NCBI RefSeq assembly: GCF_000182925.2
Contig: NC_026502.1
Location: 1,488,001-1,552,000, forward strand
Direction: 5' to 3'
DNA length: 64,000 bases
DNA from: Neurospora crassa OR74A
Lineage: Eukaryota; Ascomycota; Sordariomycetes; Sordariales; Sordariaceae
Translations under genes and position numbers: made by a program
The notes under the pieces: generated by a model
What the model was told of the DNA's origin: nothing
Seen by the model: the letters and a program-made list of their open reading frames with translations, nothing else
The model's database searches: none
In this document: one piece after another, positions 1-11,600 of the stretch
How positions within the stretch are numbered: position 1 is the stretch's first letter
Layout: every line of letters starts with the position of its first letter

Positions 1-504
1 CATGCCCATCTTCGGACACACATAGACCGCACTACAATAGAGACTCCCGCCCGCCTTCTCGATACACCCCGTCACCAAGAACACCCCCGTCTCCCTCGCG
101 ATACGTTCCAACTCCTCCCTGGTCCCATCCCCCCTCTTGTTCTTCACCTTGTCCCCCTTGTCCCCCTCCTGCGCCCTTCCCTGAATCTCGTCACCAGCTA
201 ACTCCCTCCGCACCCACTTCTCCAGCCCCCCGGCACCCCCTTCCCCAACGATATCCCCCAAATCTACCGCGGCCTGGAAGTACCGGAGGTACTCGTCCCT
301 CCCCTCGGCCGACCGCGAGCCCATCACGCACCCAAAGTTGGTGCCGCGCGGGTAGCCGCCAATGTAGGCCTCGGGCAGGAGGAGAATGTCAACATGGTTG
401 GAGGCGGCGCGGCGGGCGAGGTGGGCAATTTGCGAGAGGGTTTCGGGGGTGGTGGATTGGGTGGAGGGGGAGGCTGTAGCGATGCGGATTTTGGGAGGCG
501 CCAT
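1..504 (-). CDS. Nitrilase / carbon-nitrogen hydrolase, 5' part (runs off the window)
   Basis: The minus-strand frame opens with ATG at 504-502 (MAPPKIRIA) and stays open for 168 codons to the window edge, so only the N-terminal part is present. Residues about 40-52 read ILLLPEAYIGGYPRG. This is the first conserved block of the nitrilase superfamily, and the Glu in PEA is the expected catalytic glutamate. The GGYPRG form is typical of the nitrilase branch rather than of amidases. These enzymes hydrolyse organic nitriles to acids and ammonia through a Glu-Lys-Cys triad; the Lys and Cys would lie beyond base 1. An insert rich in Gly, Lys and Asp (about residues 90-130) precedes a conserved-looking GVFLVTGCIEK strand. 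No intron is evident in this part. The family is confident; the natural substrate cannot be inferred. Confidence 0.85.
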   Translation of the reverse strand, partial: MAPPKIRIATASPSTQSTTPETLSQIAHLARRAASNHVDILLLPEAYIGGYPRGTNFGCVMGSRSAEGRDEYLRYFQAAVDLGDIVGEGGAGGLEKWVRRELAGDEIQGRAQEGDKGDKVKNKRGDGTREELERIARETGVFLVTGCIEKAGGSLYCSAVYVCPKMGM

Positions 505-2400
505 GTTGGCGGTTGTTGTTATTATTATTGTTGTTGACGAGGCGGGTTGTGGTTATGGTGTGGTAAGATATAACCTCTCTGTTGGTGACTCCTGTATGGG
601 AGCAGGAACAAGATCAGGCTAGCAGGAAGTGAGGGAACACAAAATGAATATTCAGCTTGGGAGGAGCCCCTCGGGAGCTTGGAGCAAAAGAGGGGAAGCT
701 CCTTAAAGCTATTCCCACGAGGTTCAGACTTCCATCATGCATGCAACCAAATTAGTCACCGTCACGATGATGACTCCTGTCGTCCCTTCTATTCCAGAGC
801 TCCAAGCGCGGGGGACCTCGGCATCCATCGGCGTCTTGGTTCTTTGTGTTCGGTTCCAGAGCCATCAAAGTATCGGAAGCTTCCGACCCCACCCCACGAC
901 ACGACACGACGGAAATGGTGAGAGTCATCTCAGCTCGGCAACGGGCTGATATCACGAGCGGCCGGGGTTCGCTTAAGTAGTAGGTTGAAGGGAGGTAGTG
1001 AGGTGGTGACTGACTTGATCTATTGCTGCAGCTGGGATCAGGGGGTGTCGCCTTAGTGGCTGGCACCCCCGCATTTCATTTTTCCCTCCTTCCATATTCA
1101 TTCTATAGAATCAACACCTTTGCGCCCTCAAGTCCAACATCTTACCTTATTGTCTATGTTAATCAACTTACCAATGGTTATGCCAGTGAAATGCTATCAA
1201 ATGTCTATGGTGTCCATGTTTGTACTGGATGCCGGCCTCTTTTGCGTGTGTTGCCAAATTTCAAAGGGGTTTGCCTTGCCCCGCCGTTTTCTTATATATA
1301 ACCCTAACCCCGTGACTTCTGCCTCCGAAGGACAGGATCGCCTTGGCAAGCTTGGCGTTGCTGTCGTCCCATCTTTGGGATAGGATGAATTCGGACCGAA
1401 CTCATCAAGTGTAGGGTTGGTTTCTAAGGTTTTGAGGCCGATGAATATCCCTCGAAGGGGTGTATTATGCAATGGTCATGTTACATCATGTTTGGGGTAC
1501 GATGTTTAATGTTTGGGGATGATAAGTCGGTGTCTCGTTCTATCAAGTAGATTACTGCCTCTAGGCACCTGTGCTACTTACTTCTATGAAAGTACGTATC
1601 TCTAGAGGTATGTGTCCGGAAATTCCCGTTTCATTGCCCAGTTGTAGGTGGTAATTGCATGCCAAAACTAGGTCGTAACCCAAACATTCCATTCCACTCC
1701 GGGGGGCAGGATCGTTATGCCACGGCATACCTAGGTACCACCTAGAGGTAGGTACGAAGTCATTGACACAGCTTTTTTGCCTGTTACAGCTGCCGCCCTA
1801 TCATGTTTTCACCTCCCTCCTTGGTAGTTGAGACTTTGCTGAGACGTATGTATACCTACCTACCTCTAATGATAGATTCCTACGTACGGAAAAAAAAAAA
1901 AAAAAAATGAGTGAACAACCGCTCGTAGTCTCAGCCTGAGGTAATCCATAACCATGTTTATAAAAATCGGCCGCGGAAATCTCCTCAACATCGTCGTCAG
2001 CCACTAAAGACCGTTGAAACGGGGTTATCGCGCTGGAGGGACCGCCGAGGTACAGTCCAGCACTGGTGTGCTTGTTAGCTCGGTACGCTACCTAGGTATT
2101 GTACCGTAGTACTCTATATACTACGTAGACGAAATCTATCCCGAGTAGTCCCAAACCTCGTATGAAGAAATTAAAATGGCTAGTACGAATACAAAAAGGC
2201 ATTCGCAGGATTTGATACAGCATTTTGTATATCAGCAATAGCGTATCCAAGGTAAGATTAGGCATCCGTTAGCTATGAAAATGCCTAAGAAAGTTGACAC
2301 GAGGTCTCGAACTAATAAACAAACCAGTACTGGACTGTACTTTTTGTGACGTAACATCTCACGATTATAAGAACCTTAGTGGCCAGCTCGACCGGAGTTC
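505..2400. other. Intergenic region, no convincing gene
   Basis: This is the upstream side of the nitrilase gene. Only short frames without family signatures are seen. It holds a run of 17 A at about 1890, two copies of the palindrome TACCTAGGTA (1728-1737 and 2089-2098) and several GGTAGGTA-type motifs common in Neurospora intergenic DNA. Confidence 0.6.
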
Positions 2401-2444
2401 AAGATGTACACAAGTACTAGACCCAGCAATAAAAAAGTCATAAT

Positions 2445-2620
2445 AAAAGATGTTAGTGATGTGTGGTTTTCACATACAAGGCCAGTCCTCCATCTCAACC
2501 TATACCTAGTTCTGTCAACGGAGCTCTGTGGCCGCGGATCCGAGATCACACGCCACCCGCTCAGAGACGAACACAAGTGTCCTTGCTGGAAGACATTTCT
2601 TTTCATTCTCTTATGCTCGA
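2445..2620 (+). repeat. Left arm of an imperfect inverted repeat
   Basis: This segment matches the reverse complement of about 3030-3190. Shared stretches include CTCAACCTATACCTAGTTCT and GCTCAGAGACGAA, with scattered mismatches and small indels. At protein level both arms read as PAQRR..VS.LE..SF, so they look like two copies of one decayed coding segment in opposite orientation rather than transposon ends. Confidence 0.7.
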
Positions 2621-3040
2621 CAACGTCCCACAGGACATTTTAGACGAAGCCAAAGCGCGGATCCGACTAAGGGGGGAGATCATCGGGCTGAAAGTCGAAC
2701 TTGACGAAATCCACAGATGCTCATCCAAAAGCATCGTAATCCATCTGCGGCATCACGTACGAACGACCCCTTGTGAGCGGACTACGTTGAAAGAACGAGG
2801 AAGCTGGATAATATGCTCGATGTAGCTGAGCGTGTAGAATACCGGCGCGAGTGTGATCAGCATCACGAAGACAATGTCGCAAGATTCCAACCTATGTTAG
2901 TTGGTGATCTGGATGCTACAGTCCCCGATCAGGTTCGCCAAAGGGATCATCTCTTCCATTGGATGAGGAAAATTGTCTATAGGATAAGGTGGTTTGTCGA
3001 AATGAAAAGGAATCAAGGACGCAAGACTCATCCCGCATGA
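2463..3040 (+). pseudogene. DUF3435/'FluG-domain' C-terminal tail fragment (copy A)
   Basis: The plus-strand frame carries DEAKARIRLRGEI followed by KVELDEI. The minus-strand relic at about 4920-5015 has the matching DEAQVRIRRRPEI and KVKFDEI. In DUF3435 proteins of the FluG/C2H2 type, a comparable charged segment follows the recombinase-like domain. A second plus-strand frame (2813-3040) contains HWMRKIVYRIR, the peptide unit repeated in copy B. The two frames overlap and neither is a whole gene, so this is a truncated, broken copy. I see no start-to-stop gene. The family call rests on similarity to copy B. Confidence 0.5.
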
Positions 3041-3190
3041 AAAATTGAAAGGAATGTTTCTCCAGCGAAGACACTGGTATTCGTCTCTGAGCCGGCAGCA
3101 TAGCCATAGAGATCCGTGAATAGAACTAGGTATAGGTTGAGAAGGAGGACTTGCCTCATAATTGAAGTATCACCCATCTCTGGTATCTTT
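3030..3190 (-). repeat. Right arm of the inverted repeat (copy C fragment)
   Basis: This is the partner of the arm at 2445-2620, in reverse orientation. The minus-strand reading contains PAQRRIPVSSLEK, equivalent to PAQRRTQVSLLED in the left arm. The fragment ends where the match to the coding family fades, so it appears truncated at both sides. Confidence 0.65.
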
Positions 3191-3205
3191 CATCGTGATT
3201 CATTC

Positions 3206-3233
3206 ATTATCATTATCATCATCATCATCATCA
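3206..3233. repeat. (CAT)n-type microsatellite
   Basis: Imperfect trinucleotide run of CATTAT/CATCAT units directly beside the right inverted-repeat arm. Confidence 0.85.
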
Positions 3234-3434
3234 ACAGGATGTTATTCGCTAATATTGGTAGTCAGCCAAATGCTGCAGCTCTTCGGCGTCTAATCAACCA
3301 ACCGAACGGCACACAAAGCAGAGCTTGTTTTTCATAAGAGAACGAAAGGGTTTCATATACTCACACACTATATATCAAGTAAATGGGCACCAGACTGGTG
3401 AACATTGAAAAAGAGAAGACAAAGCAAAAAGAAC

Positions 3435-3511
3435 AAAATACATCATCATCAGTCAGAAAGAACATCATCATCAATCTAAGAAAATATCATCATCACCATC
3501 ATCGTCAGGAA
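3435..3511. repeat. Degenerate (ATC)n microsatellite
   Basis: Three clusters of ATCATC units separated by short A-rich spacers. No coding role is apparent. Confidence 0.75.
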
Positions 3512-3687
3512 TATCGATCGTCTCCTCATATTCTTGTCCCCATTCTCACTGCCGCCAGCCCTCAACCCATTCGGGAAGTCGCTGGTGTTGTATGTTTGTT
3601 TATGGGTTGTGACCCAACGGCGGAAACAAGTGGATGTGGCAGCTAGGATGACCACTCTAGCGGTACCTTCTTCTACTTCCATTACCT

Positions 3688-5560
3688 CTAGCGATTGCGC
3701 CTGTCCCAGTCGATGCAATGAACATTCGTCAGATGGAGCCCCATTTGTACGCTGTCTATCTCTTCGTCAAGACCACAGAATGCGGGGAAGTATGGGCATC
3801 TCGAGGTCGTATTGTCCAGATCAGTCAAATGACGGCCACCGTGGTAAGCATAGCCAGTACGGTGGTAACAGGCTATGCGTTCAGCGGCGGGGGTTGCTTC
3901 ATCATAGAAGAAAAACGGGCAAATACGAGGCACGAGGACGCGGCTGGTGGTCACTCCGTTATAACCATGCTGCTGGATGAGTGCTGCTGCTTCGGTAATG
4001 TGGGTAGGTGCATGCTTATGCCATTCATAAGGTTCAAAAAGCCACGTATGGCAGTACTTGCAAAAGTCGACATGTGGTGCCCAACCGGTGTATAATTGAT
4101 GAACCTCCCATACATGTCTCTTGCTCGCTTGAGAAGGTTGGCCCTCCTCTGTGAAGCCTGCCTCCTTCTGGGTTGCTAGCGCAAGAGCCAAAGAAACAGC
4201 TCAATTGCTTAGTTTTGTCAGGCAAGGTTTTGGTCATCGTTCGAATATGCGTGCGGTAGTGTTCTCGTAGTCGCATGTTGTTTGCGAATGTAGCTGCACA
4301 TGGTACAAATTGGAGATGCTGGGTACCGTGACCGCACTGTCAGTAACAACAAGGCTGATCTAACGGGCAGATAGCTTCGAGAAGGATTTTTGGATACCCA
4401 GTTCGTTGGTTTTGGCACAAGAGTGTACATGCTCATGTGCTTTATGCACTTGTGTCAGGTCTTGGTAGCAGAACTTGCACTTGTACTGCCCTGGTAAAGG
4501 CTCTTCTCCAGGGGGAAAGTCATTGATGCCATGGCAGATCTTGAACCACTTCATCAGGACATCGGCAGTTTGTGTCTCGCTTCCTTGGGCTTGTTCGAGT
4601 TCCTCCAGGATATCTTTGTAGGCTGAAGTGACTGGGTACTTGATCCTGTGGATGCCCCTCTTGGATCGCTGCGTAGTCATATTGTGGCGGCGGATGGCCG
4701 CGAAAACGTCATCTTGGCCGACTCCATCCTGGCTATCCTCGTCCTCGTCGTCACCACCATCTGAGCCATCTTCGGAAAGTTGAACTCGTCGTTTCCATCG
4801 AGTTCTTCAATCAGCTGGACAATTTTCCTTATCTGATGGACAATTTTCCTTATCCAATGGACAGTTTGCCTCATCCAAATAGACAATTTTCCTTATCCAA
4901 TGGACAATTTTTCTTTTCGATGAGCATCTGGCGGATTTCGTCAAATTTGACCTTGAAGCTCACGATCTCTGGCCTTCGTCGAATCCGTACTTGAGCCTCG
5001 TCTGAAATGACCTACGGGACATCATCGCTTCTAGCTAGTGAGACAGATAGTAGCTGAGTAACAGATTGCACTGGCTCCGTCCTCTGAGCATAGCAGGGAA
5101 GTCGACAGTGGAGATCTGGGGGTGATAGGGCCAGTATGATGACGCTTTCGTATGACCCATCAAGAATTGTCGGTTGTTCGTTGTGGTATGCTCGGACAGA
5201 GCGTGGGCCACTCCTCGACGAATGCAATACCCAACAAGGCGGTTTCTGTAACCACAAAACCTGCCTAAACGTCGAATTCGAGGGCGTATATCAACTGTTT
5301 GGACTGGCTCATTCGCAGTGCGGCCAGAACGCACGCGGCGAAGGACAGGAATACTGTTCATGGCCGATTTGAACTCGATTGGAAGGCCAATTCTGGCTAA
5401 GTCTTGAGGTACAGTGAGACGATAGAGATCGTCCCACAATGTTACCTATTGCTGGAATACCCCATCAATGATGGCCAAGATCAGTAGTAGTCTCAAACTG
5501 TCTTGCAGTGCTAGATCTGTCGCTAGCAAGCCGGGAAGAACAATGGTATTGTGCTTCGAG
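3688..5560 (-). pseudogene. Decayed DUF3435 (tyrosine-recombinase-like) gene with C-terminal C2H2 fingers (copy B)
   Basis: Reading the minus strand from 5560 downward, LLLILAIIDGVF is followed by WDDLYRLTVPQDL and LPIEFKSAMNSIPVLRR, as in DUF3435 proteins. Next comes YCIRRGVAHAL, then MGHTKASSYWPYHP. These fit the R..., H... and Y positions of a tyrosine-recombinase-like fold. The charged segment DEAQVRIRRRPEI, a 7-residue repeat array and C2H2-type fingers follow: YKCKFCYQDL...HEHVH at about 4430-4500, CAATFANNMRLREH at about 4250-4320 and FCKYCHTWLF...HKHAPTH at about 4010-4070. The coding sense is spread over several frames and broken by stops, so it is a relic. DUF3435 is the domain of Starship 'captain' recombinases, but FluG/C2H2-type members also occur as stand-alone genes. 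Mobility is therefore not shown here. Confidence 0.6.
4816..4917. repeat. 21-bp tandem repeat (about 5 units) inside the DUF3435 relic
   Basis: Units resemble TGGACAATTTTCCTTATCCAA. Starts are at 4816, 4837, 4858 (22 bp), 4880 and 4901 (partial). On the minus strand the unit encodes a 7-residue repeat close to HWIRKIV. The one 22-bp unit shifts the frame between repeats. Confidence 0.85.
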
Positions 5561-5744
5561 CCGTCGAGCGTGTGATGTTTGGGCCGTTCGAGCTTCTTGA
5601 TGGCCTTATGTCAAGGATATTAATGTCACGGTTGTTAGATCTCGTTTCGCCTGTCTTATCCTCTTTCGTTGACCAACCTGGCCCAGACCCGTCAAGCTCT
5701 CCGAGCCATAGCTCGAGGCAGACAGATCGGTGGTCATTGTCCTC

Positions 5745-6301
5745 CGGAATCATCTGGGACTGCACCGGGAAGACGCCCCGGACTAGGGTCTCGCACACGG
5801 GCACGTCAGCGCCGTGTTTGCCGGAGCAAATTACCGTGTTGGAGCCGCAGCGTTTCCGGAGCTTGGGGCGGGGGCGGAGGGGGGCAGGATTGGGACCAGT
5901 TTGGGGGGGTTGGTCGGGGGTTTCGTCGGTGGTGGTGGAGGTGAGGCTGGCGGTGACTGAGGTTTTGTCCTTGAACCTGGGTGTGTGTGAGAGAGAGATG
6001 CATAGATGTAGGGGGGTATTGTGAAAGGGATGATTTCTAGACGACGTACCAGGTCATCAGACCAAACTGGGTCTCGATTTGGCCGGCGAGGACCAGGTCG
6101 GGGTCATCCTCCTAAATCGTGAATGACGGAACCGAAGCCGAACGAGACGATAAGGGCCGCGACCATGACGAAAAACTTTAGGGAAACCGTACTGAAAGCG
6201 ATGACAGGGGCGGAGTGTTGTTGATTGTGGGAATCTTTCGAGGCTTGGTGCTTGTAGCTGTTTTGCACAATCAAACTGAAGAAGGAGAAAGAAAGAAACA
6301 A
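5745..6301 (-). pseudogene. Possible truncated gene for a secreted, Cys-containing protein
   Basis: The minus strand first shows a hydrophobic segment KFFVMVAALIVSFGFGSV (about 6115-6170) that could be a signal peptide or anchor. A stretch reading LVLAGQIETQFGLMTW follows in another frame. A good intron then lies at 5977-6049 (GTACGT...CCCAG). It joins in frame to FKDKTSVTASLTSTTT and a Cys-bearing part with RKRCGSNTVICSGKHG and CETLVRGVFP. Four Cys in this layout recall small secreted ascomycete proteins, but I cannot name a family. The reading fades at about 5745, close to where the DUF3435 relic begins, suggesting truncation there. The frame change near 6105 is unexplained; it may be a missed intron or decay. 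Function unknown. Confidence 0.3.
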
Positions 6302-8634
6302 TTCCCAGACCAGGGACGCGTCTTACTTTATAGAAGGAAAAAGTGTGCAAGAACACCGACCAGGTGGTAAGAACGAATTGCTGATCGGGCATCAACATGG
6401 AGGAATATCATCTGCATGCATATAATTTATCGGCCTTCGGGCCTCCGTTGCATCTTCTTCGGCGTTGGACGGCATGGTGGCAAGCATCTTCCAAGCCATT
6501 CCGTCAAAAAGAAAGTGATGTATGTAAGGGAAGTTACAGCCCAACTGTGTTGTTGCTTTCATGTGGAGGTTGAAGAGCGAGGGGTTGGTTGAGTAGAAGA
6601 AGTAAAGTGTAACTGAAAAAAAAAAGAAAAGCGGAAAAAAAAAAGAAAAAAAACCCCCCCCAAGAAGCCACCTGAAAGTACCTAACCAAAACCCAGCCCA
6701 CCAATGCGCCTTCCAATGTGTGGTTCTGGTGGTTGTGAGAAAAAGTACAGGATCCCAGCGAAAGTGTTGCTTCCTTTCTATCCACCCGGTGCACCGCGGT
6801 CGTAGCTTCCAATTCCGTCTGCAGCCGGAGGGATACATGACATGTCAATAAGCAATGATCAAATAATTCACATGTCCGCTGCCCGTCTCTATCCATACCG
6901 TAGAAACTTGGGGGGTTGAATATCAATTTTCAGGGAAATCAGGCATACGTAAGGTATTCTGTGCCTCTAGGCACACTACCCGAAAATATGCATTTTATGA
7001 CCGCCAAAAAAAAAAAAAAAAAAACGATAAGCGAAGGAGACGTTTTGCTACCCCGAAGTACTGTCTGATGCCCTTGGAAGGTGCAATGGTGTCTGAAGTA
7101 TTGGCGGGGTATTTAACTGTCTTCTGGGCTTTTGTTGGCTTAGTCTTCTTTTCTTCCTAATCAACCGCCCTCCAACCTTTCAAATGAACCCACCTTGAGC
7201 ACCACGAGTGGTTGCACCCTCCTTTTCCAACCTGTCTTTTCGAGGGCCCTCGCTGGCTGGTGGTGTCTTGAGATATTCGAAGTCACCGTCTTACATACAG
7301 TTGCTGGTGGGCATGAATGTTGCAGTATGCTTACAGATTATGCCTGGTTTCCCTGAAAATTGGAAAAATTCAACCGCCTAAGTCTATACGGTACATTGGA
7401 CGTACGTTTCTTGGTGTTCGGACATTGTGGGTGTGGATGGATTGCGCTCGAGAGTTTTGTGAATGACGAAGACCGTACCAGTCGTGATCGTTAAGATGGA
7501 AGAGGAAGAGGGAGAGTGATACTTACCTTGTCACACTTCTTTGCTTCCAACCTCCATTGCTTTCAATGCCCACATTAGTGTGCTGTCTCGTGCTTGTAGA
7601 TAAAAAAAAAAAAAAAGTTAGAAAAAAAATTTCAAAAATAAAAATAAAAAATAAAAAAAAGAAAGTAACGACCCCATCGTTGAATAGAGGTAGCGTGACG
7701 GTCGACCGCCTCAACACATCAGAGGTCGAACTAGAGTGAATATGACCTAGACTGTCAGATTTCCTGCTAATCTCTTCTCTGCCGCGTGGTGTCGGTCTTT
7801 GAAAGGTAAAACGGCGCGGCGCTGGTATCGATGATTTGCACTCGGGGCCTTAACGTGGGACGGATTTGTCAGATGAATGATGAAGAAGAGAGTGTCCGAG
7901 ACGTGATCATGATGGTGTTTTGCTGACAGGCACAGAACGGTGATCGTTAAAAGGTTGGAAGGGAGGTTGCTATGTCCGGACTTGACGGTCGTTTCCCTAG
8001 TATCAACCAAAGGGGGCATTAGTCTAGAGGTAGTCGCCAGAGAAAGAAATGTTGATAGAACTTTAATGCTTTCCTTACCCTCTTGTTTGCTGTTGCTTTC
8101 TCTTCCTACCGAAGCTAGCCAGCAAATAAGCGTCGTTTGCAGTCGTGCTGTGAATGGAAGGACTTACTATCGAAGACTGCCTGTAGATACAGAGGCTCTT
8201 GTCAGCTTTGGTACAGGAAAGGTCCGTTAGACAGTCTAGAGGTGCTGTTCCAATCATGACAAGTACACATTTCAACTTCAGGGACTACGTCAATGCAAGT
8301 TCACAACTCAAGTGTTATCCATGGTAATGTTATTGGTATACCCTTGAACCGACAGAATAGTCTCTACTTGATCTCTAAGCTAACAATGCTGTATTCCAGA
8401 ATCGAGAAGTAGAAAGAACCAACGTGCAAGCGAAAACGCCACATAACTATGCTGAAGGCAACCGTCCGACTCCCGGCTCATTCCTCAATGTATACAAATG
8501 CTGCACTCCCAAGCCTGACAATCAAACGAACACAAACAACCAACCTCGACAACATATAAACGCCATAAGTATGCTCGATAACGCCTCCCTTTTCTCTACC
8601 TAGCCGTGTCCAAAACAAAGTGCCCCGAATCAAA
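6302..8634. other. Intergenic region, no convincing gene
   Basis: Homopolymer and A-rich tracts occur at about 6618-6652, 7002-7024 and 7602-7662. The short frames here have no recognisable domains or conserved-looking composition. Confidence 0.5.
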
Positions 8635-11600
8635 TCAAAATCCATCCAACGAAAAATCATCCGTAAAACCTCCATTGAGTAGAACCGCAGCCAACCTCCG
8701 TCTCTGCAGCGTGAGCTGCCCTGCAGTATATGACTTCTTGGGATTAAGCCCAAGCGCAATGCAAAGAGCATTCGTGATGGTGAAGACGCCACAGTCGTAC
8801 CCGTTGGTTTGACGTGGAGCTTCGTAGTCAATGGCCGACCATTCTGACGCGACCCATTTGTCCTCAAGTGTGACTCTGACCCATTCAAGCAGTTTTTCTT
8901 TGATTTCTTTGTCACCGGCGCCCGCTCGCATCGAGTCTAGGTGCGCTACGGTCCGCTTCCCCGGCCGTACAACCGCCAATGTCCAATGTGCGCCGTCGCA
9001 AATCGGAATGAGTATCGTGTCGATGTCGAAAAAGTTGTTCTTCCTGACACCTGCACGGCGCATCAGGCGCCCGCACTGGCTCGGCCCAGCATCAACAAGC
9101 CGTGGCCAAAAGTACGACGTGAAAGCTGCACATTTGGGGTCGGAGTCTTTGGCCCCTGCCGATTTATTGACGGCATTAGCAATATGGGAAATACTGCCAA
9201 TGATGACGTTGTCGTTGAGCCAGGCTTGAGGCTCCAGCAGCTTCTCAACAAAATCTCGCTTCGTGAGGGGCTGCCCGTCCAGCATCTTTGCGAGTTCCGC
9301 GGAAGAGTTGGCATAGAGGACATTGGAGACTTTCTTCTCCCAATCGTTGCTCAAGCTTCCGATCAGGGGGCGTTTGGGTACGCGCAGACCGGTCCGCGAG
9401 GCTTGATCTTCCTCTTCACGGCGCCTCCTGCTTTCCTGTTCTTGTCGCCGCTGCTCTTCCCGCCGTTTTCGCTCTGCTTCTTTGTGCAGTCTTTCGGCCT
9501 CTCTGTGCCGCTCCTCGATATCGCGGCGAATTCCATTCTCCCACTCGTGGGCCAGTTGACGACTAACCTCCAAATCCTCGAGCTTTTTGGTGGCAATTGC
9601 GAGGTCATCGTCAGCCGCTGACTGCTGGACCTGACTGGTTGCTGAGGCCTGCTCCACCGAAGGGTTGGATTCGATTCGAGATGGTCCAGAGACAGCTCCC
9701 TCCGTAGCCCCGATATCTTCTTGCTCGGCCTTTCGAAAAAAACGATCGAGAATTGATTTCTTCTCCCCACGTGCCCCTTGAGCTGTCTTTTCGTTCCTTT
9801 CACGTCGCATTCGTTGCAGAATTTGTTTGCGGTCCTCGATGCCAAGCTCCGGCTTTGGGTGTTCCTGAGCGCCGCTCGCCTGAAAGTTTTCCAACATTTC
9901 TTGCCGGATTTCACTGAGAAAAGGACCATATTTGGTCTCGTGAACTCGGAGTCCCATTTCCGCGTCATCTCTTTCGACCTCCTTTTCTGTCCATCTGGTC
10001 ATATCCGAGACGGTAAAGCTTCTGCTTTTGTCAACCTTTGCGAAACGATGAAGGTCTCTGGTGGTTGGTTCTGCGTTCCGGTTCGCGCTATTTTCGCGGT
10101 CATGGACGTAGCTTTCGGTAGGATGGTGCCACTGCACATTGATGGCATCTTTAAGGCTCATCACTTGCACAGGTACTTCTTTAGGCGGCGCGTAGCTCGC
10201 CACAGGCGCAACAAAGTCGAGTCTTTTCTTTCTATTGGGGGTGGCGACATACTTTGTTGGCGATTCAGGAGTCGGCCATTTCTTGGGCTTTTTGAGGATG
10301 CTTTTGGGTTCCAGTACAGGTCGAAACTCCTTGGCATTGATTGATGCACGTTCCGTGTCCTCTTCATCAGATGAGGGATATTTGAATTCCCACCTATACG
10401 CAAAACTGAGATCGTCGATAGGGACATCTTCGAAAGCGGCGTCCGGGCCGGTAGGGAAGGTTCCAGGAATGGAGGATGATTCGTTTTCCGTGGGCTTGAT
10501 ATAGCTGGGTATGATTTCGCGCTTGTGGATGGCATTGGCATCCACGAAGACCTTTGATAAAGCTTCTTCGAAACCTTCCATCCCGTGCATGTGGTTTCGC
10601 AGCACCCATGAGATAAACTCGGCGGCCACTCTGGCCTTCTCGTGCAATGACCTGGTGTTCTTCTCCGGCTTGGTGTCTTCTCCATAAGCGATTGTTCGCG
10701 GTGGTTTGGGAAACAACACTCTGTACGCATCAAGGTTATGCTGAATGTAAATGTCCTGCATCAGCTCGTAGGCTGTGCAGGCGCCATCGAGGTACAACTT
10801 TCGTGCCTCCTTGTATCTCCATTCCCGTTTCTTTGTGCTGTCGGTAGGAAGCACAGGCCCAATACTTGGAGTGTCGGTCATTAGTTTGTGCATTGCGATG
10901 TTGAGTTGGAGGTCTTCTCCTTTGTTGGGGTCGAAATTCCTCCTGATGTCTTCGAGTGAGTGGCTGTATGTGACCAGGGAGCGACTAATTAAATCGATGC
11001 GATGGTGGAAGACATTGCCGATGTGGTCGAGCGCATCTCGTCCGACATACGAGATTGCGTCGTCGGCCCAGGAAAAACCCGGGAGCTCGTTAGAGTATGC
11101 ATCGGTCGAAGGCGTACAGTGTCGTTTCAATCTCTTGACTGACACGGTGCCGTTGGCATCGTCGACTTTTCGTGTGTCAACGATGTCGTAGTGGGTTTCA
11201 CCCGGGAAAAATCCAGAGATGAAATTCCGGACAGCAGTGAATGGGGTGGCCATCGTGATCAGGGCCCGAGTAGCGAGGGCAAAAGGGTTCATCCAGGAGC
11301 TTTCCATGGGCGTTTCGGACGATGGCGCTGGCTCTTGCTCTGGCGTCTGTGGATGGGAAACTTGGTCAGCGTCTCTGCTCATCTTCTCTCGCCTGTCCTT
11401 GATCACAACAGGGGAAGAACTTACACTATCATCAACTGCTGCAGGCAGGACCCGTTCCACCGCCTTGTGCTCAACGTTCTCAGAGATGAGCTCCAGCTCG
11501 CCAACCTCCGCAACGCGCTTTCCGTTGTCGTTAAGACGGGGCTCGTGTTGCCGGCTGAGTAGCTCTTGGTAAACTGGCCAGTAGTTGTCCGAGTCGCGGC

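Noticed and set aside
6392-6926. Minus-strand frames of 130-148 codons with Phe-rich hydrophobic runs
   Set aside because: The Phe run is the translation of an A-rich homopolymer tract (TTT codons), not a membrane helix.
9363-11191. Several 100-230-codon frames in other frames of the SUMO protease gene
   Set aside because: They overlap the long C48 reading frame and lack their own motifs.
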